Below, piece by piece: positions 25,034 through 33,284 of a stretch of DNA of 34,579 nt. The number at the start of each line of letters is the position of its first letter. Within the stretch, counting starts at the first letter, position 1. Made by a program: the position numbers and the translations under genes. The notes beneath the pieces are model-generated. The model searched no databases. It was not told where the DNA came from and worked only from the letters and a program-made list of their open reading frames with translations. The DNA lies in contig JADFZF010000012.1 of NCBI GenBank assembly GCA_015232645.1, positions 1 through 34,579 of the forward strand, written 5' to 3'. The stretch comes from Magnetococcales bacterium (GTDB lineage Bacteria > Pseudomonadota > Magnetococcia > Magnetococcales > UBA8363).

Positions 25034-25936
25034 ATGGCCAGATTGTCTGACGAAGAACTCATCGCCGAACTCAAAAAACGATTCGATGCCACCAAACAAG
25101 CCCTCTACGACGTGAAAATGGTGACCAGCAAACTGGAGGAGGTCAACAAGAAGCTCCAGGCTTCGGAGCAGATCAAGAGCAACTTTATTTCCCACATGAA
25201 GAATGAAATCAATAACCCGCTTACATCAATTCTTGGACTGTCCGAGCAACTCAAATCGGGTGAAATGCCGCCCGAGTTGATTCAAACCATCGCCACCTCC
25301 ATCCATTCCGAAGCCTTCAGTCTGGATTTCCAACTGCGTAACATTTTCGCTGCCGCCGAAATGGAGTCGGGGGAGTCGGAACTGCAAATTTCCCGCACCG
25401 ATGTCCTGACCTTGATCAGGGATGCCATGGACTCATTCAAGCATCTGATTTCCGATAAGAATCTAAAGGTCAAGTTTCCCGAGAAAAAATCCGACGAACC
25501 ACCTCTCCTCTTCAAGACCGACACTGAAAAATTAAGTCTGATCCTGAGCAATCTCATTTCCAATGCCGTGGAGTTCAACGTCGATAACGGCAAAATAGAG
25601 ATCAAGGCCTCCGTGGTCGACGGCCGTTTGAATGTGACCGTACGTGATACCGGGCCCGGCATCGACCCGGAAGAAATTCACGTCATTTTCGACCGTTTCG
25701 TACAGTTGGAGTCGGGTGCGCGTAAAAGCCATAAAGGACACGGACTTGGCCTGAGCATCGTTCAGGCCCTGGTGGAAATGATGGAAGGAAACGTGACCGT
25801 GGATTCGGTCGCCAAAGGCAAGGGTACCATTTTCTCCATATCGATCCCTGAAGTGCAAACCGACACGGATGCCGATGCCTTTTCAGTGGATGGCAACGAA
25901 TTCTTCTTCGATGACGAAGAGGTCAAGGCTTTCTAG
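25034..25936 (+). CDS. Soluble HisKA-like sensor protein with Asn at the phospho-acceptor site
   Basis: The protein has 300 residues from ATG 25034, with GAGGAG ten bases upstream; the track's 24959 start adds 25 unlikely residues. There is no membrane segment. A coiled coil (about 5-48) leads into ISHMKNEINNPLTSILG. Aligned on EINNPL, the usual phospho-acceptor His is Asn57; a His lies three residues earlier at 54, outside the normal position. The ATPase domain looks complete: N-box LSNLISNAVEF, G1 DTGPGID, F-box FDRF and G2 GHGLGLSIV. An acidic tail (DADAF...FFFDDEEVKAF) ends it. It may be an ATP-binding scaffold or inhibitor, or may use His54. The CheD start is one base after its stop, so the two are cotranscribed and probably serve the chemosensory pathway. 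Confidence 0.88.
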   Translation: MARLSDEELIAELKKRFDATKQALYDVKMVTSKLEEVNKKLQASEQIKSNFISHMKNEINNPLTSILGLSEQLKSGEMPPELIQTIATSIHSEAFSLDFQLRNIFAAAEMESGESELQISRTDVLTLIRDAMDSFKHLISDKNLKVKFPEKKSDEPPLLFKTDTEKLSLILSNLISNAVEFNVDNGKIEIKASVVDGRLNVTVRDTGPGIDPEEIHVIFDRFVQLESGARKSHKGHGLGLSIVQALVEMMEGNVTVDSVAKGKGTIFSISIPEVQTDTDADAFSVDGNEFFFDDEEVKAF

Positions 25937-25937
25937 C

Positions 25938-26411
25938 ATGGCAAGCAACGATAAAGATAACAAACCCTTCCTCCTGCCCGGGACGCTTTTTGCCAAGAAT
26001 GGTGACTACATTATTACCACCGTGCTTGGCTCATGTATTGCTGTGTGTCTGTGGGACAAAACGCTCAAGAGAGGGGGGATGAATCATTACAAACTCCCCC
26101 TTTGGAACGGGGACGGGCTGGCCTCACCCAAATTCGGTAACATCGCCATTGAAAAATTGATTGAAAACCTTTTGGGAATGGGCTGTGCGCAACGTAACAT
26201 CATCGCCAAGGTCTTCGGCGGTGCCGCCGTGATCCAAAGCTCCAGTGGATTGCTCAATGTGGGGGAACGTAATATCGAGGTGGCCCGGGACTATCTGGCC
26301 CAGGCCCGGATCCCCATTCTTGCCTCCGATGTCGGCGGTACCCAAAGTCGAAAGGTGATCTTCAATACCGTCGATGGCAGCATCCTGATGAAAAAAGCGG
26401 CTCCGCAATAA
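25938..26411 (+). CDS. cheD: CheD receptor glutamine deamidase
   Basis: The protein has 157 residues from ATG 25938; the track extended it back into the previous gene. CheD converts specific receptor glutamines to glutamates and can interact with CheC or other phosphatases. The catalytic motif is intact: Cys33 in TTVLGSCIAVCLWD and His50 in GGMNHYKLP, spaced 17 residues apart as in characterised CheD proteins. A conserved FGGAAVI and NVGERNI follow, with DVGGTQSRKVIFNT near the end. There is a one-base gap to the preceding kinase-like gene. It probably acts on the two receptors encoded 6-14 kb upstream, though it could serve others in the genome. No CheC is visible in the window. Confidence 0.95.
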   Translation: MASNDKDNKPFLLPGTLFAKNGDYIITTVLGSCIAVCLWDKTLKRGGMNHYKLPLWNGDGLASPKFGNIAIEKLIENLLGMGCAQRNIIAKVFGGAAVIQSSSGLLNVGERNIEVARDYLAQARIPILASDVGGTQSRKVIFNTVDGSILMKKAAPQ

Positions 26412-26438
26412 TGTTCCATCCCCGGCAAACGGCGATTG

Positions 26439-27056
26439 ATGTCCGGCATCGACTTCATGAACCGAACCCGGCCATCGGAATCGGACCCGGTCATGGCAGC
26501 TGAATCCTGGAAAACCATTTTATGCCTCGGGGATAGTCTGACCGAAGGCTTTGGTGTCGCCGATGCCCAATGCTATCCGCGCTTGTTGCAACAACGGCTG
26601 CGGTTGCAGGGGAGTGCCATCCGGGTCGTCAACGCCGGCATTTCGGGCGACACCACCCAGGGAGTCCTGGAGCGCCTCGATGACCTGTTGACCACTCCCG
26701 TTGACTTGGCCATTGTCACCATCGGCCTCAATGATGTTTTTATGGGGTACCCTGCAACGATCATTCAAGATAACCTGGAAACCATCGTCCAAACCCTGCA
26801 GCGACACCCATCCCGGGTGGTTCTCTCCGGTCTGCGGCTGCCTAGCGACTTTCCCCAGCCGATCCGCCATGAGTTTGCCGCCCTCTATCCGCGCCTGGCG
26901 GCAAAATATCACCTCGATCTGATTCCCTTCTTTTGTGAAAACATTTTTGAAGATCGAGCCTACAATCAATGGGATAACGTCCATCCCAATGCCGCCGGCT
27001 ACCGTGTCATTCTGGAAACCGTATGGAAAATTGTGCAGCCTCTCCTGCCCCGATGA
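26439..27056 (+). CDS. GDSL-family esterase/lipase, TesA-like
   Basis: The protein has about 205 residues. It belongs to the SGNH hydrolases: block I LCLGDSLTEGFG with nucleophile Ser33, block II NAGISGDTT, block III IGLNDVFMG (the usual G-x-N-D), and block V DNVHPNAAGY with the Asp/His pair. These give a complete catalytic set. E. coli TesA is a periplasmic thioesterase/arylesterase with a signal peptide; here the N-terminus (MSGIDFMNRTRPSESDPVMA) is polar, so this protein looks cytoplasmic. ATG 26439 is preferred over the track's TTG three bases earlier; ATG 26457 is also possible. It starts 27 bases after cheD and may be in the same transcript. The substrate is unknown, and deacylation or deacetylation of a small ester is likely. 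Confidence 0.9.
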   Translation: MSGIDFMNRTRPSESDPVMAAESWKTILCLGDSLTEGFGVADAQCYPRLLQQRLRLQGSAIRVVNAGISGDTTQGVLERLDDLLTTPVDLAIVTIGLNDVFMGYPATIIQDNLETIVQTLQRHPSRVVLSGLRLPSDFPQPIRHEFAALYPRLAAKYHLDLIPFFCENIFEDRAYNQWDNVHPNAAGYRVILETVWKIVQPLLPR

Positions 27057-27368
27057 AGGCCCCAGGATGGGCGTTGATGGCGAGTTGATCCAGTCGAGCC
27101 TCTGATCGCCTGATCAAGCCATTCAAAACCAACCATAATCGTAACCCGGCATATAATTTGCTTTAAATATTCTGTCTACCATACCGTGATTCCTGAGACA
27201 TTCCCCGATCGTCAACCGAATCCATCCAAGGAAAGGGCGCCACCGGGAGTGTTTACGAAGCCCCGGGTAACCGTTCACTCCCTGCCGAATCCCATCCGCC
27301 ATGCCTTTCATGGAAAGACTGAACGGTTACAGTCCTGGACTTAGTCACTCGCCCTAAGAGGATCCAGA
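27057..27368. other. Intergenic region before the glycan operon
   Basis: These 312 bases hold no supported gene. An AT-rich patch contains TATAAT at 27152-27157, but at 17-base spacing the -35 position reads CCAACC, so a standard promoter is doubtful. Further on are an 11-base inverted repeat and a nested hairpin (listed separately) that would fold in the leader of the 27369 transcript. No T-tract follows them. The gap separates the chemotaxis-associated genes from the right-end operon. Confidence 0.45.
27267..27330. promoter_or_regulatory. Structured leader: 11-bp inverted repeat with nested hairpin
   Basis: GTAACCGTTCA (27267-27277) is perfectly complementary to TGAACGGTTAC (27320-27330). 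Between them CCATG-CCTTT-CATGG forms a second perfect hairpin. The structure ends 38 bases before the glycosyltransferase ATG. It could be a 5' UTR control element, a protein-binding dyad, or a remnant mobile-element end. No known riboswitch consensus is recognisable. Confidence 0.4.
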
Positions 27369-29411
27369 ATGATTCCTTCCTCCCGACTCGAAATGTTGAC
27401 CAACAATCAACTGACGAGAACTTTCCAGAAAAATATGCAGGTTGTGCAGGCCAAGGACCCAGAACTGTATCAAACCATTATTAAGAATATTCATTTGGCC
27501 AATCATCGGGTCACACCGGTCATTGTTGACGATAAAATTGTCAATATGGAAATTTCATTTGGCCATGATCGGAAGTATAAACTTCATGACGAAGATATCG
27601 GTGAGGATGAACTGTTGACGCTGGCCCAGACCATCGACCACGAACACTCCATTCTGCTGTACAAAATTGGTTTTGGTCAGGTATTCCTGGCCCTTTATGC
27701 GCTCACGGAAAAGCCGAACATGTATTTTGATGTTTTAAAAAAACCAATTTATATCGTAGAGCCCTCCATTTCTCATTTCGTCCTTTTCCTGTCCCTGCAT
27801 GATTTGCGTGATGTCCTTCAGTCGGAACGAGTTTTCATTTTTCTTGAGGATATCCCTTTTACTGAATTCAATAAATATTTGCAGCTGCCCGGAGTACGAA
27901 TACCGAAAAAAATGGTTTCGGGCATCAAGATTCCAGGAGAGTTATTTTCTAGTTGTGACGAATCAGAAAAGAGAACACAGTTATCAACCGTGGTCTCGAA
28001 ACGAATGGAAGACATGGAAGAAGAAAAGAATCGGCTGTTGTTGGACGTCAGGCGATATTATTCCGAGCGGTCCTGGGAAACGTGGCAGGCCATCTTTTCC
28101 AAATCACCGGCAAGACCGCCGCGGGTGTTGGGTTTGACCTCCATCTATACCACATTCCTTCAATATTGCATGCGCGATTGGCTGGAAGGTTTCAAGGACT
28201 ATGGCTGTGAAACCCTTCTTCACATGGAGCCCTCAGGAACACGTCTATTCGGCGTGATAGAAATGTTACAGGATTTGCACCAATTTCGCCCCGACCTGAT
28301 TATCCTGTTGGACCATTTCCGTTATGAAAACAAGGGGCTTCTACCCCTTTCCATACCCGTGGTCAGCTGGATCCAGGATCTGCTGGATGAGGTGGTCGAT
28401 AAGAAGGGTGGAACCATAGATCCCCTTAATTTCGTTTATAGTTTTTCAAAAACCTGGCTCTCCAGTGGTATCTTTTCCGGTCCAAGGTTCAAGGATTGTC
28501 CGGTTGATTTTCTCTCCCTAGGCATCAACCCGAGGATCTATCATCCGCTGCCAGACATACCCAAAGACATTGATGTCCTGTATGTTTCTCATCTTTACCA
28601 TTCTTCCCGGACTTTGCACCCGTTTCGGGCCGGCGTTGGCGGTGAAGCCATCTGGGACCGATATGAGGTTCTCCTTCTGGCTGACAGAATCATTACTTCA
28701 GAGCAGCTGGAAATGATCTTCAAATGTACCGCGCGCCATTTGGATCAAGTGAATTATCAAGATTTACTGTATATCCTGAAAGACGAGACATCCAACCGTC
28801 GCTTTGCGCAAGGTGTTTTTTCGGAATGCCGAATCGAACCGAACGATAGACTTTATGGTTTGTTCAACCAGGGATCGGTATGTCGTCTGACGTTGGATGC
28901 GGCCAGAATCATCAAGGCCAAACCGCTCATCGAACTGGCCGATGAACCCATCACCCTGTGCATCTACGGCAAACACTGGGACGATATTGTCGAACTGAAA
29001 CGATCCACCAAGGGTCCCACGGCCAACGGCAGTTCCTTGAACCAATTGATGAACCGCGCCCGTATTTGTATCAACAACAGCGGCGGGACGACCATGCACA
29101 TGAGAGCCCTGGAAATCCTCGGCGCCGGGGTGTTCATGTTGTCTCGCCGCATTCCAAGAGATATGGATAATGCCGACTTGCGCGACTATTTCGTTGAGGG
29201 TGAGGAGGTCATATTTTTCGATGATGGTCCCGATTTGAAGGACAAGGTCCATTATTACCTGAACCACGAAAAGGAACGGGAAGAAATTGCCGCTCGAGCC
29301 CACGTCAAGGTGATCGACCTGTTCAGCTATAAAAACATAGCGGCACAGATTCTGGACAAGATTTGTAATCATTTCGGTAACATTCAGCCACCAGGTACGG
29401 GATCCCGCTGA
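27369..29411 (+). CDS. CgeB-like glycosyltransferase
   Basis: The protein has 680 residues from ATG 27369, with AGAGGA upstream. The C-terminal half (about 250-670) resembles CgeB/GT4-like glycosyltransferases: PPRVLGLTSIYTTFLQYC opens a Rossmann-type domain, then RPDLIILLDHFRYE, VVSWIQDLLDEV and DVLYVSHLYH. The nucleotide-sugar-binding end is INNSGGTTMHMRALEILGAGVFMLSR, followed by YFVEGEEVIFFDD and repeated helical HYYLNHEKEREEIA. These match the R-x-x-E-x-x-A-x-G pattern at the donor site. The N-terminal 240 residues are not recognisable to me and are more AT-rich than the neighbouring genes, hinting at a separate origin. There is no signal peptide or membrane helix. As first gene of the right-end operon it probably transfers sugars to a surface or flagellar acceptor. 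Confidence 0.8.
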   Translation: MIPSSRLEMLTNNQLTRTFQKNMQVVQAKDPELYQTIIKNIHLANHRVTPVIVDDKIVNMEISFGHDRKYKLHDEDIGEDELLTLAQTIDHEHSILLYKIGFGQVFLALYALTEKPNMYFDVLKKPIYIVEPSISHFVLFLSLHDLRDVLQSERVFIFLEDIPFTEFNKYLQLPGVRIPKKMVSGIKIPGELFSSCDESEKRTQLSTVVSKRMEDMEEEKNRLLLDVRRYYSERSWETWQAIFSKSPARPPRVLGLTSIYTTFLQYCMRDWLEGFKDYGCETLLHMEPSGTRLFGVIEMLQDLHQFRPDLIILLDHFRYENKGLLPLSIPVVSWIQDLLDEVVDKKGGTIDPLNFVYSFSKTWLSSGIFSGPRFKDCPVDFLSLGINPRIYHPLPDIPKDIDVLYVSHLYHSSRTLHPFRAGVGGEAIWDRYEVLLLADRIITSEQLEMIFKCTARHLDQVNYQDLLYILKDETSNRRFAQGVFSECRIEPNDRLYGLFNQGSVCRLTLDAARIIKAKPLIELADEPITLCIYGKHWDDIVELKRSTKGPTANGSSLNQLMNRARICINNSGGTTMHMRALEILGAGVFMLSRRIPRDMDNADLRDYFVEGEEVIFFDDGPDLKDKVHYYLNHEKEREEIAARAHVKVIDLFSYKNIAAQILDKICNHFGNIQPPGTGSR

Positions 29412-29503
29412 GTTGTTTGATCATAACTCGCCCCAGGGGCCATGGCGACGTTGACCGAGCGAATCTTGCGCCGGTGTCATCTTGAGATCAAAGAGAGGAA
29501 AGA

Positions 29504-31477
29504 ATGCGTGTCCTTTTGGTCAGTCCCAGCTATGCCAATGGCTTCGATTCCGGTTATTTTCCGTTGGGTTTGGCATCCATCGCCGCATTTGCCAAAGATG
29601 CGGGCCACGAAGTCCATTGCCTGAACTTCAACCTGTACCGGCGTGAAGAACGCCTCCCGGTACTGGAACAGGAAATGAAACGCATCAAACCCGATCTGGT
29701 GGCTACCGGAGGTCTGTCGGTCATCATGGATGCCATCGCTGCCATATTGGGCACCGCACGTCATGTTGACCCCAAGGTAATCACTCTGGTGGGAGGAGGG
29801 GGGTTCACCGCCGATCCGGAATTGATCTTCCGATATCTTCGTCCCGACTTTGGTGTTGTCGGAGAAGGCGAGGAAAGCCTGGCCGAGTTGATGACCGTTC
29901 TCGATACCGCTGCGCGTCCCCTTTCCGAGGTCCAGGGGATCGCCTTTTGGCGGGATGCCGTCCCCGTTTTCACCGCGGAACGCCCTCCCATCCGCGACCT
30001 CGATGCCCTGCCCGACCCCGATCTGGAAGGATTCGGAATAAAAAAATTCGTCGCCATGCAAGAGCTTCCCATTTCCTTCAACTATCATTGTACCCAGGAA
30101 GTGGGACGTGTCATGAATCTTTCCGCCAGCCGTTCTTGCCCCTATCGCTGCACCTTTTGCTTCCATCCCTCGGGTCTGAAATATCGCAAGCGTTCCATTG
30201 CGCGGGTAGTGGATGAATTGTTCACCATCAGAGACAATTACGACGTCCGTTATTTCGGCATTTATGATGAACTGTTCGATTTCACCCCGGGGCGAATCGA
30301 AGAATTCTGCCACGCCTTGATTGACCGCCGGGCCAACGTCCAATGGCGCTGCTCGCTGCGCGTCAACAAGGTGACGCAGGGGTTGTTGGACCTCATGCAC
30401 GATGCCGGGTGCCAGCTGATTGCCTATGGTCTGGAAAGCGGCAGCGACAGGGTGTTGAACAGCATGCGCAAACGCATCAGCACCGCCCAGATTGCCCGAG
30501 CCATCTCCTTTACGCGCCAGGCCAAAATTGGTATTCAGGCGCAATTTCTCTTCGGCGATCCGGCGGAAACCGAAGAAACGGTTCAGGAAACCTTGCGTTT
30601 CAAGCAGGAACAAAGTCTGGATTTCATCGACTGGTCCGCCGTCACCCCCTACCCCGGAACCCCGCTCTACCACGACTGCATCGACAAGGGCATCATCAAG
30701 GACCGCATTGCTTTTCTTCAGGAAATATCCCGAGGAAACACCTATCTTTGGAATACCCCTCAACCTGCCGTCAATATGACCTCGCTTCCCGAGGAAAGGT
30801 TTCGTCAATTGTATCTGGAATTGCGGGAGGGGGTCGATTCGAGCCATCTGCGTCGGACGGCCCTGCTGCGGCGATGGCATGCCGTGACCCCCAGTACGTT
30901 CGAAATGACCCATTATTGCCGTACCTGTCAGCAGGAGCGGACCTTGACCATGGCCTATCCTCCCGAGGCCTACCCCGACGCCCCCGATCCCTGGCTGCCG
31001 TTGTTCGGAGTGCGGGAAGTCAACGCCTTGTGTTCCCAATGTCGGCGCAAGGTCGCTTTTCCCCCGTGGCTGTTCCCGGGGATGAAGGAAACCTATGGAC
31101 GTTTTCGACTCAAACTGCAGCAACTGGTCGAGGAGGGGACTCCCCTGGCCATCATGCCGGCCATGGATCGCTACCTGACCCTCTTCACCCAACAGATCGA
31201 CCTCGGTTCCCTGTTCCCTGATCAGGTCGGACTGGTATTTGATGACCGGCCCCATCGGATCGGGCAAAAGTTTTTTGATGTCGATATTTTCTCCTGGGAC
31301 CGGATCGTAACCGAAAATCTGCAAGGGATGTCGCTTCTGGTGCTGCCCTCCTGGAACCCCGAACAGTGGCGACAAAAATTATCACTCCTGGGGCTTCCAC
31401 CCCAGCGCATCATCTACTGGCAGGATTTCTACCAATCGGTAACGCCTGGAAGTCACGGAGAAGTTTCATCGCCTTGA
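29504..31477 (+). CDS. B12-binding-domain radical SAM protein with C-terminal extension
   Basis: The protein has 657 residues; the ATG at 29504 follows GAGAGGAAAGA. The N-terminal 150 residues form a cobalamin-binding-type Rossmann domain (MRVLLVSPSY, VITLVGGGGFTADPELI, VVGEGEESLAEL). The radical SAM core carries the 4Fe-4S motif Cys212-Cys216-Cys219 (SCPYRCTFCFHPSG) and a later GLESGSDRVLNSMRK. After the core, paired CxxC motifs at 472/475 (YCRTCQQ) and 510/513 (CSQCRRK) look like a zinc ribbon. A final segment (about 545-650, VGLVFDDRPHRIGQKFFDVDIFSW) resembles the small Rossmann tail seen on some sugar methyltransferases. B12 radical SAM enzymes often methylate unreactive carbons or rearrange; the substrate is unknown. 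The context suggests glycan or lipid modification. Confidence 0.88.
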   Translation: MRVLLVSPSYANGFDSGYFPLGLASIAAFAKDAGHEVHCLNFNLYRREERLPVLEQEMKRIKPDLVATGGLSVIMDAIAAILGTARHVDPKVITLVGGGGFTADPELIFRYLRPDFGVVGEGEESLAELMTVLDTAARPLSEVQGIAFWRDAVPVFTAERPPIRDLDALPDPDLEGFGIKKFVAMQELPISFNYHCTQEVGRVMNLSASRSCPYRCTFCFHPSGLKYRKRSIARVVDELFTIRDNYDVRYFGIYDELFDFTPGRIEEFCHALIDRRANVQWRCSLRVNKVTQGLLDLMHDAGCQLIAYGLESGSDRVLNSMRKRISTAQIARAISFTRQAKIGIQAQFLFGDPAETEETVQETLRFKQEQSLDFIDWSAVTPYPGTPLYHDCIDKGIIKDRIAFLQEISRGNTYLWNTPQPAVNMTSLPEERFRQLYLELREGVDSSHLRRTALLRRWHAVTPSTFEMTHYCRTCQQERTLTMAYPPEAYPDAPDPWLPLFGVREVNALCSQCRRKVAFPPWLFPGMKETYGRFRLKLQQLVEEGTPLAIMPAMDRYLTLFTQQIDLGSLFPDQVGLVFDDRPHRIGQKFFDVDIFSWDRIVTENLQGMSLLVLPSWNPEQWRQKLSLLGLPPQRIIYWQDFYQSVTPGSHGEVSSP

Positions 31478-31624
31478 TGGATCAATCCGGCTTCCTTGTT
31501 CTCCAGTTCATCGGGTTGTTGTTCAACACTGCAATCAATTACCGAAAGGATCCCCATTCAATGGTTTTCCCGACCGCCCCAAGGGTCTGCCTGTCCTTCA
31601 CCCATTCAACCCGGTAGGTTTGAC

Positions 31625-32437
31625 ATGAGCGATACCCCCATCAGCCATGTTTTTTTCGTGACCAGCCACGGCACTGCTGGTGATCATTTGTTCAACTGGT
31701 TCGGCAAGGCCCTCAATGCTCATCCGGAAATCCTGGTCTATCTAGGCGAATCGGTCAGGCAAAAATATTTCAAGGAAAGATCGCGCAAGGAACGACCTGA
31801 CCCGATTTTGTTTACCCGCTTTTTGGCCGATCTCGGCACCTCCTATCAAGCGGTCGGCGACTGCTATTCCTACCGCGCCTATCAGTTGGAGTTGCTCCGT
31901 GAAGCCTTCCAGAACCAGGTCCGTTTTGTCAACATCGTCCGTCACCCTTATACTTGGCTCTATTTCTATGTGGGATGGCGATGTTCCAACATGCGTATGC
32001 CTCCCGGGGAAACCGGCCCGTTGGACCATGAATGGACCATCACCCGTCATGATGAATTCGCCCAATTGGGCCTCAAACCCTACACCAAGGGGGATGTCTC
32101 GGTCTGGGCCTCGTATCAGGGCATGCACATCCTCAACCGCATGATATCGGATCAACGGATCGGAAAACTGAATTTCCGTCTGGAGCAGGTGGCCCAAGAC
32201 CGCGATTGCTTTCAAGGGATCATCGACTATCTGACCTTCAACAGGGTCCGTTTCGATTCCGCGCTGCTGGACCTGATTTATGGTTGGGTTCACGTTCCTT
32301 TCCGAGGCAGTTCCGAGGTTCGATTCGACTCCGATACCGAATACGCTTCATGGCCCGACTGGAAGCGGGAAGCTTTCAGCAGAATCGTCAGTCAGGAAGC
32401 CTGTGACATGTTTCGTCAGTTTGGGTACTCCTTATGA
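31625..32437 (+). CDS. Sulfotransferase-like protein 1
   Basis: The protein has 270 residues from ATG 31625 (TAGGT upstream); the track start at 31496 adds 43 low-complexity residues. The N-terminal strand-loop-helix VFFVTSHGTAGDHLFNWF is placed like the 5'-phosphosulfate loop of PAPS-dependent sulfotransferases, with HPEI following as often seen. RFVNIVRHPYTWLYFYVGW fits the 3'-phosphate-binding motif with its typical R-x-P and later Ser/Tyr region. The usual Lys/Arg in the first loop is not obvious, so activity is not certain. It would transfer sulfate from PAPS to a sugar or lipid hydroxyl. The stop overlaps the next gene (ATGA), so two related enzymes are translationally coupled. Confidence 0.75.
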   Translation: MSDTPISHVFFVTSHGTAGDHLFNWFGKALNAHPEILVYLGESVRQKYFKERSRKERPDPILFTRFLADLGTSYQAVGDCYSYRAYQLELLREAFQNQVRFVNIVRHPYTWLYFYVGWRCSNMRMPPGETGPLDHEWTITRHDEFAQLGLKPYTKGDVSVWASYQGMHILNRMISDQRIGKLNFRLEQVAQDRDCFQGIIDYLTFNRVRFDSALLDLIYGWVHVPFRGSSEVRFDSDTEYASWPDWKREAFSRIVSQEACDMFRQFGYSL

Positions 32438-33255
32438 CTCCTACAACCAATCCCGTTACCGCTGCTCCCATCGTTCACCTGACGGTCTTCAAGTCGGGGA
32501 CGGAAATGTTTCGTAAAATCATCACCGATATGACCGGCCTCCCATTTGAGGAACCACCTCTCGTTCGGGGAAAAGTCAACTACAAGGATGTGAACCAGCT
32601 TTATCATAAACCCGGGCATTTCTATTCCTGGCATCTGTATCCCACTCCGGAGGTTCGTCGGAAAATCAAGGAAATGGCCGCCAAACCGGTTCTGCTGATT
32701 CGAAACATCTATGATCTTCCCGTGTCGATGTATCACCATTTTGCCAAAAATATCGATGCCGACATCGGCATGGGCCGGGATGTCGATCATTATTTTAGGG
32801 AAGTTGATCACCCCACCGGTCTGGCCATGATCATCAATGGTTTCATCAAACCCGATTTCATCTGGCCCGGGTTGGGGACCCACCTGCAGCACATCCAAAT
32901 GTTGCTGGAGTTGGCCCGAGACTATCCCTCTTTCCTGACTTCCTATGATCGTCTTCTGCTGCATAAAGCCAGGGAACTGAAGGCTCTGGCCACTTTCCTG
33001 GATCTTCCCATCAGTGAAAACCGGCTGGCCACCATCGTCGAGGAATCCAGCTTCGGAGCCATGAAGGCCAAGGCCGATGCGCTCAATATGGGTTCCCATT
33101 TTCGCAAGGGTCGGGTCAACAGCCATGCCGAGGAGCTGTCGGGTGAACACATTCGGATGATCCATCAGGTCATTGACAGAGAGGCCCCCGATTTACCGGC
33201 CATCGCCAAGGCCGCGGGGTTCGAAGAAATCCTCACCACTACCCTCCATCCCTGA
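32434..33255 (+). CDS. Sulfotransferase-like protein 2
   Basis: The protein has 273 residues. The 5'-phosphosulfate loop reads VFKSGTEMFRKII, with the Lys-Ser-Gly-Thr core expected for PAPS enzymes. PVLLIRNIYDLPVSMYHHFAK gives the 3'-phosphate site with Arg and Ser. The C-terminal SFGAMKAKADAL...HFRKGRVNSHAEELS matches the F-x-x-M-K and F-x-R-K-G nucleotide-binding segments of Sulfotransfer_1 proteins. It is thus the better-conserved of the two sulfotransferases here. It starts within the stop of the preceding gene (ATGA). The two may act on different positions of the same acceptor. The acceptor is not identifiable. Confidence 0.85.
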   Translation: MTPTTNPVTAAPIVHLTVFKSGTEMFRKIITDMTGLPFEEPPLVRGKVNYKDVNQLYHKPGHFYSWHLYPTPEVRRKIKEMAAKPVLLIRNIYDLPVSMYHHFAKNIDADIGMGRDVDHYFREVDHPTGLAMIINGFIKPDFIWPGLGTHLQHIQMLLELARDYPSFLTSYDRLLLHKARELKALATFLDLPISENRLATIVEESSFGAMKAKADALNMGSHFRKGRVNSHAEELSGEHIRMIHQVIDREAPDLPAIAKAAGFEEILTTTLHP

Positions 33256-33284
33256 CTCCCTTCTCAAGAGAAAGATTGCCACCC

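Noticed and set aside
29477-31375. 632-codon minus-strand ORF opposite the radical SAM gene
   Set aside because: It lies wholly antisense to a gene with clear catalytic motifs, and its translation shows no domain; a shadow ORF from GC-rich codon positions.
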